DNA from: Steromphala cineraria
Lineage: Eukaryota > Mollusca > Gastropoda > Trochida > Trochidae
Assembly: GCA_916613615.1 (NCBI GenBank)
Contig: OU744731.1
Location: 58,348,289 to 58,412,288 of the forward strand
Reading direction: 5' to 3'
DNA length: 64,000 nt
Shown here: one piece after another, positions 12,556 to 24,529 of the stretch
Layout: each line of letters opens with the position of its first letter
Position numbering within the stretch: the first letter of the stretch is position 1
Program-made: the position numbers and the translations under genes
Notes under the pieces: generated by a model
Database searches by the model: none
What the model saw: the letters and a program-made list of their open reading frames with translations, nothing else
What the model was told of the DNA's origin: nothing

Positions 12556-12720
12556 CTGGAAAGAGTGTGTTGCTTGTGTGTGAACTATTTACAATACCCT
12601 TCCAAGACTTCATGTCAATCTCTGCACTGAACTCTATCTCGATAAACGAGTATGTGTAACAATTCATTCTTACAAACAAATTGGTTGATACTGTCTGGAA
12701 TTGTGCAGTGATGTCATTAC
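12556..12720 (-). other. Candidate phase 1-1 exon of an unknown protein
   Basis: On the minus strand an open stretch is bounded by CTAG|GT at 12721/12720 and CCAG|GTAAC at 12556/12555. It gives a 165-nt exon (55 codons) with both splice phases 1, the class typical of extracellular modules. The peptide (FQTVSTNLFVRMNC, YSFIEIEFSAEID, MKSWKG) has the alternating pattern of a beta-sandwich such as the C-terminal half of a CUB domain. The tract upstream of the acceptor is poor in pyrimidines, and no partner exon could be joined. It may be a relic or chance. Confidence 0.25.
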
Positions 12721-12730
12721 CTAGGTCCAA

Positions 12731-14837
12731 CGTGTATCAATTTGCAACTTGCATTGGTTAATCAAAGTCTAATATATAAAAAAAAAGAAAAAACTCCCCA
12801 GAGGAACACTATAGTCAGAGCTTGATTACATGTTAGTTTTGGTTATTTAAAATTTTTATTTTATGTGAAAGAGGGAAAGTACATATGTACGTGTCTTGAT
12901 GAATGAAACTGATGATGACTGATGATTTGAGCTTCTAACGAAAATACAACATCAAAGAAAAGTTTATATGATGTTTTTTTGCAGTTCTATTCTGATCTTG
13001 TCATTAACGAATTAACGACCCTTAAATTAGGCTGCGAGCATGTCTGGCAGTGGCAATAAATCAGATAACATCGGGTTATCGTGCCCTGCATATAATTGCA
13101 CAGGTATAGGGGTTAATTTTACACATATAAACAACGCATGATAGTTAAAAGGGATAAGAGAATATCAATCAGTGCCTACATAGCTTAAGTGTGTAACAAC
13201 AATTACTACAGAAAGCTTGTTAAACGCAATTAGATTTGATCTGGAAAATTAGGTTATGGTGACCTGTATATAGTTGCACGTGTGTCTATTGAAGCACTAA
13301 AAATGGAAGCATAACAAGGCATAATAAACAAGGCATAATATTTCAAGAGATAAGTACATACATGTATCTTTCAGGGAAAAAAATTTGCGCATACATTTCA
13401 AACTAAATTGTGCAATGTGCAGTGTCAAATAGTACACTAAGACTTCTTTCCGGCAATCGTTAACTAAAGTTACGGAGATAATAGACTTAATAATATTGTT
13501 AAACAAGATAATCACATAGAAACACATCGCATTAAAATTTTGTCTGTTCTTTGTTAACGCTTAACCCAATTTTAAGATAGTCAAAATGCAATTATACATT
13601 GAAAAAGAAATCATTATTTTTAACAATCATTACACATTGAAATATTAATAATTGTCTTCTCTTTGAAGTGATAGAAATAATTACAATTTCGACTTCATTT
13701 CGCGATTTTACAATTATCTCAATCCTTCTTCTTGAAATATTACTTGGTTAATTAGTAAACTTTATTTGACGTTTCATGAACTCGGTTAATTTTACTCTTC
13801 TATTTTCTCTTAGGTTATTCACACAGGACATGAAGTGAGGATATTATGTCTTAAAAAAATAATTAAATTTTGAGTGCTTCCATACGAACTAAAGATGTTC
13901 TTATCCTAACGTGAAGTCCATGGTTATGACGCTTCTCAAGGTCTTCATCTGAGATCAACTTAGAATTTGTTATGCCAAAACAGATTCTTTTTGTAAATAC
14001 TCAATAGAAATATAAACATCGATTGTTTTTTTTCAAAGGATATAGTTGAACTTTTAAAGCACAAAATTGAATGAACGTGATGAGTCACTTTTCTAAGCCA
14101 AATCATTCATTTTGCAATGTTACAATCATAACCATGATAAAATTTTAAATTCTGTAACAAATATTTTATTTTTCCAAACATGTCCATTCTCAAAAACTAT
14201 TAAGTACCACCAATGTAAAAGATCTTACACTTTTATAAGTTTGTTAATCAAATACTCAACAAAATTTAAAAAGAATATTTATCTTGTCAGTAAGCTGCTG
14301 TCTTGTTTATATGTAAAATGTATAGGTGTATATCTCATGGCGATTTTCAGAGAATAAAGAGTCCGGCAAAGGATTGAGTGTGCACGTGCTTGTGATTGGG
14401 CTGTCGGACATCATGTGTCACTAGATAGAGGTTTGTGATAAGAACTTAATAAACTCATAAATGTTTTAAAACTACAGCCTCAGGACTTAGTGTAAGTTAT
14501 ATTCAGTGCTCATATGTAGTGATAAAACACAGTAATTTCATCTTCAGAAAATATTATAACAGTTTCTAGAATTACTAGTTTGAAGCATTTTAATTAATGA
14601 CCTTGATTAACAGTACATACAGCAAATATGTATGTATATTCCTACTTTCTTTGCACAAACAAGTTCTTATATCATATTCAATTTAATATAACCTGGAAAA
14701 TAACAACATTTATTGAAACAATGTTCTTTGATTGCATCTCATTTTTGAAAGAACGTAGAAGGTTGATCTTACATCAAATTCATTGTTTCCTTTATGATGT
14801 GAATTGCAATCACTAAACTAGCATCAATTAGCACCAG
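12731..14837. other. AT-rich sequence, nothing recognised
   Basis: Only short open frames with composition-driven peptides (Ile/Phe/Lys-rich). No splice-bounded coding, tRNA-like or repeated structure was seen. Confidence 0.4.
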
Positions 14838-14966
14838 TCAGGACCCCCGGGTTATAGGCCTCTGGTTAGGACATAGTCTCTGCCGCAGAACAGGATGCAC
14901 GTAATGAACGTCTGCAGTCTCAGCCACTAGGGAAAGCCCTGGAGCTTTTGGAAGGTCAGTGATCCT
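14838..14966 (-). other. GC-richer protein-like open stretch, unidentified
   Basis: A local rise in GC on an AT-rich background coincides with 42 open codons on the minus strand (DLPKAPGLSLVAETAD, VHYVHPVLRQRLCP), without ATG. It looks like a fragment of coding sequence or of a dispersed element. I do not recognise the family, and no clear splice acceptor precedes it. Confidence 0.2.
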
Positions 14967-16119
14967 TTAGTTATCTTGGTAATGAATGTTTTAATCAATC
15001 TGGTGATAATATTCAATGACGTCATCAAAGATCGCCTTTTCAGCCCTCAACATCTCTTTAAGACTGGGTATCTACAAGTTCTTTATACTAACTCCATAAA
15101 AAAAACGTTGACTGTCATGAATCGTAAATCTCAACAGTCTAAATAATCTTCAGTTTTAAATCAACAGTATGTCCTGACATATTAAAGCTGTCAGTATACA
15201 TTTAGTAAGTTCTTGTAGCATATCTGTTATTGATACTCAACAAAAACGAACATTTATCACAGAGATTGGCTTCAATCTACACTAGCACCAGGGCCAGATT
15301 CTTATTATATTTTGTAACCAATAACCGTAAGGTAGTCATTTAGCAAGCATATATGTAAACAGTTGACACAGTAATATGATATATGTATCAAACATTAGAC
15401 AAACCAACACAAAATACTCATCGCTCTGACAATGTTTGCCTATGGCAAGTTCTGCACTGTTCCCCAGATTGGCAGTGAGAGTCATCAGGATTATAATGTT
15501 TATAAAGAGTCAAATATGTTGAGGCTGACCAACACTCTCAATTGTCAAGGAATCGATATTTACTACAGACCACACTATATTGTGATGTGTCAGACAATGT
15601 CTATCGGGAACAAGGAACATTAACATATTCAATTCAGAATTAATTATTAAGATATCAACATAGAAAAGGAGAGTCCTACTTAAGCAATTAACATTAGTTT
15701 TTGTTTGAATGATGAATTTATTTTCCATTCAACTCAAGATTTTAAAGAAGTATTTGTCGAAAGGTTTTTCTGTCTATCTAAGCGTAGTTTATTTCATGAC
15801 ACTCTCGACGAAGGGGTCCTTCCATATTCAATTGCTCCAAAATAATGGTAAACATTTTCTTTTGGGCATCCTTAATGAAACAATGAATTGCTACTGGTCA
15901 TGTGACGGGAGATTTGTATCAGACAAATTAAATTGGAAAAGGTCCTGAATTATGTTTTGATGTTTCTGTTTCCAAATGTTAATATTGACATGGTGTCTCA
16001 AAATTAAAACACAAACGTTTCCTCAAAACGATTATATGATATGTGGAATCTTTCTTAGTTAGACCAATTTTTGGTTGGCAGCTGTTACATGTAGTAATAT
16101 TATATAGTTAAAGGGATTT
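14967..16119. other. No gene recognised
   Basis: AT-rich DNA. Two overlapping 60-80 codon frames (15432-15623 and 15709-15948, plus) match nothing I know and have no splice or repeat context. Confidence 0.35.
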
Positions 16120-16391
16120 TTAATAAGCAGGTTTTTTTCTGTAAGACGGAGACAGCTTGACAGATTTAGGACTATTAATGATATAATAGATATCCAGTTC
16201 CTTGTCAGCATTGTTTGGGTCAGACGTTCCAAGTGGCGTGAGAGCTTCAGTTCCTGACATGTGTCTTTCTAACTACCATCAAGAGTGTTTTCAATGTATG
16301 GTTTATCAGCTATGCCGACATACTTGAGATACATTCTTTGTAGCTGTGCCACATGTATATTCTCCATCTCTGACAGTCTGAGGAAACTGAA
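16120..16391 (-). pseudogene. Broken coding relic of unknown family
   Basis: Two overlapping minus-strand frames read as protein-like. The first, 16269-16391, contains SEMENIHVAQLQRMYLKYVG and ADKPYIENTLDGS. After a one-frameshift step, 16120-16272 contains MSGTEALTPLGTSDPNNADK and ELDIYYIIN. Composition is much less A/T-driven than the neighbours, and the two frames meet at the same point, as a decayed exon or transposon gene would. I do not recognise the family. A host exon, a viral relic or a large transposon gene are all possible. Confidence 0.3.
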
Positions 16392-17516
16392 CTAGCAGTT
16401 GAGGGACAAACTCATTACACACACATTCAACCTTAGTTGTTCAAGTTAGAAATTGATTTTATAAAATGCTGAAGGAATATTAAATCTAGTTTTGGATTCA
16501 GTATGAACAAACAACTTCTTCGTGACCAATATTATGTCTGTGTATTAGTTATGTTATCCATTGTCTGTTATCAATCTGAAATCATTATTGACACAATATA
16601 TTGAAACTCATCTCTTACTAAGCTTAAGTCCATGCGTTTTGTAAAAATGTTTAGTTTTAAGGAACATCTTACCAAAATATTGTTTTATAACATTGCGTTA
16701 GAATGACAAGCAATTTGGCAAACAAACAAAAACAGAAGAAAATGTCTTTCAAAAACTTCATTTGAAAAATGAATTACTTGTCCCTCTGTATCATGATAGA
16801 AGTATGGCTGGTGCAAACTGATATAGTACAATGTAAACTCAATAAGCATATCATGTCTGACATTGCCAGTGTCTTATCAAAGTTCTCTATGCAACCATCC
16901 AGCTATGTTACATTAGACCGAGAGTTACAAAAAGCAAAAAGACAAATGAAAGTTGTTATCAGTTGCAACTATGAAGTGGCATTGTACTTGATATCAATTT
17001 TTTCCTAGTAACATCATAAATGAAAAAAAGTACATGTGTTTGTCAAACGACATGAAAAATAATTGAAAAGTGTGTACCAGATCTTAACTCTTTAGTTTCT
17101 CGGAGATTTATTTAATTAACCTCAATGATTAAAAGATTAATGCCTTTGTTATTATATTTACAATGGTGGATGTTTGGCACAATGTTTGTCATAATTTGTC
17201 AAAATATGTCATACGATTCGCTCCCTCTAAAATAACACAATGGTAAATTCATGGGAACATTCAGAAGTCTGTAGTATTTACCAATTAACAATGTATAAAC
17301 AATTAAATTCAACCACAAGTTGAATTACCTTTATTTATATTGATTAAAATGATTGAACTTTAGTTCTTGCATCATTACTATTTGAAAATCATTTTGTGGA
17401 CACCACCTGCCCATGATCTGCAGCTGTGGAACTAAGTGGCATTGAGTATCATTTTTTGTTTTTTGTTTAAGTCACGGGCAAAAGACGTGTCGAGAAAGAT
17501 ATAAAGGAAATTTACA
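16392..17516. other. No gene recognised
   Basis: AT-rich sequence without repeats, RNA-like folds or convincing coding frames. Confidence 0.35.
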
Positions 17517-17745
17517 GATGATAAATGTTACTTCATTCTTTAATTCACAGATGATAAATGTGACTTCATTCTTTAATTCAAAGATGATAAATGTGACTTC
17601 ATTCTTTAATTCACAGATAATAAATGTGACTTCATTCTTTAATTCACAGATGATAAATGTGACTTCATTCTTTAATTCACAGATGATAAATGTGACTTCA
17701 TTCTTTAATTCACAGATGATAAATGTGACTTCATTCTTTATCTGA
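17517..17745. repeat. 33-bp minisatellite, 7 units
   Basis: The unit begins atgataaatgtgacttcatt and ends ctttaattcacag. It is repeated seven times head to tail with only one or two substitutions per unit, and the last unit is cut short. Because 33 is a multiple of three the array stays open in one frame (INVTSFFNSQ repeated), but nothing around it looks like a gene. Such near-identity implies recent expansion, so copy number is likely to vary between individuals. Confidence 0.95.
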
Positions 17746-18961
17746 CTACACTGTGTCTCACAAAAATTTTGATAGTAATTTATTAGGTTTGAATTACACT
17801 ACTTCGAAAATACGTCTCCAAAATGTTCCCATTTGTTTCAATTTGCTATCCAATAAAGTCGTGTGTGCATAGTGAAGTGAACGTACATGTTTCTTGTAAG
17901 CCTAATCAGTACTGATTTGTATATATTTATATTTATTGTGATAAGTGTTTTGTTGGCTTCGGTGTCAGTATCTGATAAAGGGATACACAATTATGAACAT
18001 TATACAGATAGCTTTTTACAAATACAGATATAATTAAATTCAAATTCTTTCACAGAAATGAATCGGGATCTGTAATAGTAAGATCCTGCCTTCCCTAGGC
18101 TCCTTTTAATGGTACTTTGAAGTGCTTATTTGCATGCTTAAATTAAATTTTTTCAATGTTCCTCTATTAATCAAAATGCTTTTATAGCGATTCTTTTTAC
18201 ATCTTTCATCTTTCAGTGAAGTCAGCATCCATGCTAGCTTTTTAATCTTTGATATCTATATTTCATAACATTCAATAATGTCAGCAGCAAAATACACTTT
18301 TTGAGACAGATAACACTACTCTGTCTTGGTAAACCATGGGTACAAGTATGTTCATGCGTCATGACGAATTCTTTGTCCCACAAAATGGCGCTATTCAATA
18401 TCCTTCGCTCTCAGTCTAGACCGACCATAGAAATCGAAAATTGAGCTATATCACATTAACCATTAATGTGGGAAGTTTGGAAAGTCATTTCACGTAACGA
18501 AGATACATCGTTTTGACACAAGAGTGAGATTGTTTTTAACTCATACTATTTTACATCGTGTGTATCAGATGCATATATATTTAGCTGCACAAACTGTACC
18601 TATGGTAACGAAAATATTTGATATCAATATTGAAGATGCAAAATCTCAATTTATTTATTTAGGTAAATCATTATTTGCCTAGGCTGTCTTATGGATAAAT
18701 AGGAAAAGCTGCTTTCAGACTTGTTGAGAAATCAGGAACGGTGGAATTTTTACATGTTCATGCGAATCACTAAACCTTTGATTTCTATTGATTTGCTACA
18801 CACCCATGTACCCCTGTTACCTCTTGCTATATTAAAGTTCACCTATATTATTTTTGGGAGGTATTAAAGAAGCTGATTTCATGAAAAGAAAAAGTTTTAA
18901 TGTTAATCAACTTCTTTATTGCATGACAAACGACGTTATGGTTTGGATACTAACATTGTTA
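17746..18961. other. No gene recognised
   Basis: AT-rich sequence; no repeats or coding frames that stand out. Confidence 0.35.
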
Positions 18962-19123
18962 TCAAGCACTTTTCAATAAACTATCGTGCAAAAGACGTTT
19001 AACACCAATTATACCAAGCAATGACCAGCGAGTCTTCCACCATGGTCCATTAGAAGGTGCACTACTGAGTGCATTGAACCAAGGGTCTGTAATGAAATGG
19101 TGATAACGTGGTGTATGTTGTTT
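18962..19123 (-). other. Tryptophan-rich open stretch, unidentified
   Basis: Fifty-three codons are open on the minus strand and end in TGA at 18962-18964. They have no ATG and include RYHHFITDPWFNALSSAP, NGPWWKTRWSLLGI and GVKRLLHDS. Four Trp in 53 codons is unusual for random AT-rich DNA and suggests a relic exon or the end of a transposon gene. A possible acceptor (attacAG) lies inside the stretch at the PWFN segment. Family unknown. The overlapping frame at 19009-19266 on the same strand is an alternative reading. Confidence 0.2.
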
Positions 19124-20104
19124 TTAGAACCCGATGATACATCACATTTGTTACTGATTTGATTTCCAACAAAAGTTTTCAATGAATTACAATTATCATG
19201 ACGGTCATTATTGTCAACCACACCGTAATAACAATAATTCATAAAAAAGAATATTAGCATATCCACACCTTAAAATACCAGTGTTTCATTGAGAAAGAAA
19301 TATTTTGCTCAGGAAACGGTATGTACTTGTATATGATAAATTTTTTTAAAGACTGAAATGAGTCTGTCAGCAAACATAATGATTAACTATAAAAACGTAT
19401 CTGGCAAACAATGAAACCTTACAGAATGCAGAGGATATTTTAAGAGACAATCATGTGCTTTCAGCATATCCTCACTAACATCTGAAACAGGAATAGCTCA
19501 TAGATGAAGTGCATAGATTTACAAAACATCGACTTATGTGTTGAGGTGGCATGCTCATTAACAAACTTTTCCACATTTTCACATTGGCAAGGTTTTTACT
19601 TTATTCTTCATTCCGTTTAGTTTATACTCAGATTAAGTAATAAGAACTACGATACTATATTTGTCATTTTCTGTCATAGTTATGAGCCCAAAAGCATGTG
19701 TCGTAAATTCAACAAAGTTGCCAAGCTTTGAATTAATCAAAACGAATTCATCAACCTAAGACCCTAAGACTTTACGGTTCACATTGACAAGCGGAATCTT
19801 CTAATCGATCAAGTGAAAAACAATCATATTAAACCTCTTATAATCGGCTTAAACATTAAGATAGAAACATTACGATAGAATAAACATAATCCCCGACTGT
19901 ATATTTCATTTGGCTTAAATGTATCTTTATTCTGATTTCAACAATAAAAAACGTGTTGTGAAGGTGAACTGCTTTCTTTTGTATTTCACTATTAGAAAAT
20001 AGAGCCATTGGTTCTGTAGCTCATCAGGCTTCATTATTAATTATGCTGTAGAGTGTGGCCAATGTGATTCCCTCATTGTAGGAGCCACAGGGTCATCAAT
20101 CATA
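19124..20104. other. No gene recognised
   Basis: AT-rich non-coding DNA without visible repeats. Confidence 0.35.
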
Positions 20105-20995
20105 AAGTTAAGTATATAGGCGACAAGTTTCAGTTTTCTAGGCCTTATGCTTCTGGAGAAGAAGATGAAAATAGGTTTTTAGGGCGTGCCCCCTGTGGCC
20201 CTTATTAGGGGTCACAGGGCCACCAAAAGCTACAATTTATTATACTCACTCACCAAGGAGTCTGTACACAACGTTTCAGCTTTCTAGGCCTTATGCTTAT
20301 GGAGAAGAAGATGAAAATAGGTTTTCAGGGTTTGGCCCCTGTGGCCCTTATTAGGGGTCACAGGGCCACCAAAGCTACAATTTATAATCCTCACTAGTCA
20401 AGGAGTCTGTACAGAAAGTTTCAGCTTTCTAGGCCTTATGCTTCTGGAGAAGAAGATGAAAATCGGTTTTTAGGGCGTGGCCCCTGTGGCCCTTATTAGG
20501 GGTCACAGGGCCACCAAAAGCTACAATTTATAAAACTCACTAGTCAAGGAGTCTGTACACAAAGTTTCAGCTTTCCAGGCCTTATGGTTCTGGAGAAGAA
20601 GATGAAAATAGGTTTTTAGGGCTTGGACCCTGTGGCCCTTATTAGGGGTCACAGGGCCACCAAAGCTACAATTAATAATCCTCACTAGTCAAGGAGTCTG
20701 TACACAAAGTTTCAGCATTCTAGGCCTTATGCTTCTGGAGAAGAAGATGAAAATAGGTTTTTAGTGTGTGGCCCCTGTGGCCCTTATTAGGGGTCACAGG
20801 GCCACCAAAGCTACAATTTACAATCCTCACTAGTCAAGGAGTCTGTACACAAAGTTTCAGCTTTCCAGGCCTTAGGATTCTGAAGAAGAAGTCGAAATTC
20901 CACAAAGTTTACGGACGGACGGATGGACGGACGGACGGACGCCGGACAACATGCCTTGCCATAAGCCCATGGGGCCTTACAGGCCAAATGAGCTA
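20105..20995 (+). repeat. Pearl-like element: six 146-bp units plus GGAC microsatellite
   Basis: The anchor cag in gtttcagctttctaggcc occurs at 20131, 20278, 20422, 20568, 20713 and 20858, a period of 144-147 bp. Units share ccctgtggcccttattaggg, tcacagggccacc and cttctggagaagaagatgaa. The array ends in a (ggac)n microsatellite (about 20914-20942), then cataagcccatggggcc and ttacaggccaaatgagct. Tandem cores of this size followed by an ACGG-type microsatellite are the published hallmark of bivalve pearl elements, now considered Helitron/Helentron-related. Exact 5' and 3' termini were not determined. Each unit carries the inverted pair ggccctta..taaggg/gggtcacagggcc, so single strands could fold. 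Confidence 0.85.
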
Positions 20996-21974
20996 ACAAG
21001 AGCAAGTAGTGTGTGATCAGCGTTTAACTGTTCTTCAATCGTTGGTTGTATTGACAAGTATTAACACAATCTTGATTTATCCTTTTTTACAGGATTAAAC
21101 TTTACACTGCAATTATAAACCTTCCATGTTATTAGCTCTTTAGCTAATTAAGATATTAAGAACCTTGAAATTCGAGACTGTATTCTACAAAAAACACATT
21201 CTCAAATTACCACAAAGGATACAGTGAATTTTCTTTACATTTGTTTATGTTGTAATTCAGCTCTTTACGTTTGTTCTAATTCAGCGAGTAAAAGATAACC
21301 AAAATTAACAGAGGTAAGATATTGTTGCCATGACAAGAACTTCAGAAGTACAGATGGTATGGCTTGTGAAGTAACAAATATAGGAGATTTTGTTTTACGT
21401 GCTACATTAGCACTGCCCTGCCAATTAAAGTTAGGTGAAATCAGTTTATTAGATAGAGAGGTTTCTGAAAGCAGTTAAAATTTCATGTGAATACTTACTG
21501 TTTGAAGGATTGTTCATCAAAATGTCTGTTTTCAGCATTTTGGGTGTAATTTTTAAATGTTGGACCTCGAATAATTGATAACTACTTTCACAGATACTTA
21601 TAGTAACAATAAGGATTGCAGATGTCTGGTTTTAAAGCATCCACCAAAAAGTCTTCACTCTGAACCATTAAGTCCACAGTAAACGTTTAAGGAAGCATTT
21701 AGCTATTTCCCGCATTTCACCCAGGAATGTGCATCAAACGTATGTGACAGGCGTAAAACTTAACCTTTTTTATCACATCAGCAATCTTAATGAGCATTAA
21801 ATTACAACTATTGTATCATCTCAAACAAACATTTGTCAACAACTATACCTGTTAATCAACATTTGTATCAAGATTAAGTTGTTAACATGGTAATAAATAT
21901 GTGTAACATTACAGACTGGCTGAAACTAGACAGAGAAGAAACGAAGAATTTCACCATTAGTTATAGTCATGCAT
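20996..21974. other. No gene recognised
   Basis: AT-rich sequence; nothing to report. Confidence 0.35.
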
Positions 21975-22693
21975 TGTAGATGTATGTTTTGCCTGGATTG
22001 GCGTGAACGAATGGAATAACAGTGTTTTTGATGATTTGTTCACGATATTTGTCTCCTGTCGTTGTTCATAGAACAACTTTGATATCCACTTTATCATCAA
22101 AAGGGAAATCACTCAGCACAATCATATGGACCCTCCCCCGAAGTCAGTAGGAAAGACACATTTTGGGTTTAGCTCATCTCTGGTTGCACCTCCTGGTTGC
22201 GCCTCGGACACGTAGACGGCCGTCAACAACGTACAAATTGTAACGGGACTCATAAGTCCAAATTACTCGTCGCCATGTTCGGATGTTTCAGTTTTGATCT
22301 TGTCCAGCCCAGAGTAATCGGTCCTGCATGTGCCTTGGTGTTAAAATTGGGTGTTTAAGTGGTCAACGAGCTCTCAATCCATCTGACAAGAGCCGTTTAT
22401 TAGCCAGTTCATGTAAGACGTTCATGCCTTTGGCTTGTGTCCATTCTTGGCGTAGCTTGGTAGTGGGATTAAGGGTATATCTCTCTCCATTCTAACTAGA
22501 TGATGATCGTCTGGCACACTGGTCTACCACGGTCTGTCCTTCACATCACCTGTCACTCTGTGTTTGCACAACGGTCTACTGACCACTAATTTGCAGCGTT
22601 GAACCACTGAGAAATCTATCTCAAAGGCATGCCTGCATCACTCATGCCTATCATCTACAAACGGAAAGCATCTGAGATTCTGTTTCTTGCCAT
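21975..22693 (-). pseudogene. Decayed Tc1-like transposase, truncated
   Basis: Reading the minus strand from ATG 22693-22691 gives a Tc1 DNA-binding domain interrupted by several in-frame stops (MARNRISDAFRL, MIGMSDAGM, ISQWFN). Switching frames then reveals a DRGRP-type hook, WTQAKGMN, a WIESSL/ALV segment and the catalytic region. The first catalytic Asp is replaced by Tyr (WTYESRYNLYVVDGR, codon at 22254-22252), and the GGGSI segment is followed by a stop. The sequence breaks off at YIYNA, just where the second catalytic Asp should be, so the last third including the Glu is missing. With at least ten disabling changes this is an old, dead copy, unrelated in age to the element at 6760-8299. 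No terminal repeats were found. Confidence 0.8.
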
Positions 22694-24281
22694 ATTGGCA
22701 GTGCAATGACAAGTGAAAGGCCACTAAAGAAACTCATTTCGGTCTTATATGAAGAGAGAAATATAAACTTCTTGAGGTGTAAGTAACTTTTGCCAATTGA
22801 CAATTGATATGGATATATGGAAATCGATTTGGATCAAAATGAAACTGATAAATAACTTATTGGTTTTAAAAGCATGAGATTATTTAACACTGTATTGAAA
22901 GTACTAAATTTACTAATAAGATAAGATAAATGAAATATCATTTTCAACTAAAGTAAGTAATCAGAAACTTCTCAGTTGCTTACCTATTTTACTTTTCGTC
23001 ACTCGACGCGATACAGACTCCTTTTTTACAAATTTCTATCTGTATTTTATTACCAGCAATTGATCATCCGTAAATGTTTCCGGACATCATCAAGCCTTAC
23101 CATAGTCTTATGTAAAGTTATTTGGAAAGGTTTAGATTTAAACTCAAATAAGAAAACGTATCTTGTTTCTTAGTCGCCAGTTTTAAAACGATATTCTCTT
23201 TGCAAAATACTGTCAGATAGCTTCATCATTACACTGCTAAGACAATTATTTAACAAAAATGAATTGTTGTGAACAGGGTTTTTCGCAAAAGAAATTCGAA
23301 AACGTTAGCAAATAGTAATGGCTTTGTGTTGTTCTTCTATTAAATTGACATATATGTACAAAGAACACATTTGCAGCTTAACAAGCGTGATAAATGAGGT
23401 TAATCTGTATCAAATTCAAATTCATATGGTGGATCGTGTAACTTTAACACATGGCATTTCTTTTCCTTTTCCTTTGATTCTCAATTTCTTTAAAACGGAC
23501 CCTAGCCTGCTACAGTAAATTATTGAGAGGAGTCCTTTGGCATCATTGAATTTGTCTGTAAATATACTCCTACACCCACCCAACCCACCAATATAAATGA
23601 TATTAAAAAAAGATTGAAACTTACTTAAACCTTATTGCATGTAGAACAATTCTTAACTAAGTTGCCGAGCTCCCTTGACCCTTGACCCTTGATCCGTGGC
23701 CGAACGCTCCAACCACTGCATTATCCCGGCCCCGGAAGAAATGAGCCATATTAGTTTTCTCTGTTTGCACTATAAACTTCTGTTTGTTAAATCTCTAGTA
23801 CATGTCTTTATTTTTCAGGAATCGATTTTTCCTCTCAAGATCCCGTTATAAAACCCTTAAGGTTTATGAGGAAATGTTTGCGACTGAATAGTTTTATAAG
23901 TTTAAAGCAAAGGAGCTGTGAATATAGACTTTCTGTTCCTTAACATGAACTTTTAACTTCTGTATGTTGAATGGCTTTCAGGAAACGGCCTTGTGCTCTC
24001 CAGGACTTTCTTGCCCTGTACTGAAAGCTTAACTTACTTAACCAACGTCTGAGTCCAGCATTGCTACAGGAATAAAAGTATCCCGATTTCCAAATGCTTG
24101 AACATGTGAGAGCGTCTAGCAACGAAATATCCTCTACTTAAATAGAAATAAGTTGTGTGTGTGAAAAATTAGTGATTTAAAAGGTCACACTAGAAATATA
24201 TGTTTCCATTTTGCTGTTCTCTATTAGTTCAACAAAATATAGATTTTAAATTTGAAGTGATATATAAATATTAACTAGAAA
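22694..24281. other. No gene recognised, apart from a possible SINE head
   Basis: AT-rich sequence with short composition-driven frames only; see the separate entry for 23665-23745. Confidence 0.35.
23665..23745 (-). repeat. Possible tRNA-derived SINE fragment
   Basis: In a GC-rich patch the minus strand reads ataatgcagtggttggagcg, ttcggcc, then ggatcaaggg. This is a loose match to a tRNA A box and B box at plausible spacing, with triple repetition of gggtcaa after it. No poly-A tail or target duplication was found. Confidence 0.25.
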
Positions 24282-24520
24282 GTGTTTTTACCCGTAAAAA
24301 CAGATGTCTCCCTCTTTCTCAAATGCTCCAATCCTCTAAACAATAATATCATAAAGCATCATTATTGCATGGAAATAAACAAAATAATTTGTTTTAAATC
24401 TCAAACCTCCAAAAGTCACATCTACATGACATGGAGAGACAGTATACCAAGTTCAGCGATGATCGGTCACATAGTTTTAGAGATCTGCTCCGGAAACGAA
24501 CACTTCCCTTGAAAAAGACT
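24282..24520 (+). repeat. Single diverged unit of the 170-bp pearl-like repeat
   Basis: Tgcatggaaat, aaaagtcacatct, aagttcagcgatg and gatctgctccggaaac correspond in order to the unit of the array at 1660-2790. It is an isolated old copy. Confidence 0.6.
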
Positions 24521-24529
24521 AAGTCCAAA

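Noticed and set aside
17517..17745. CRISPR-like array
   Set aside because: The units are contiguous 33-bp repeats without unique spacers; it is a minisatellite in eukaryotic DNA.
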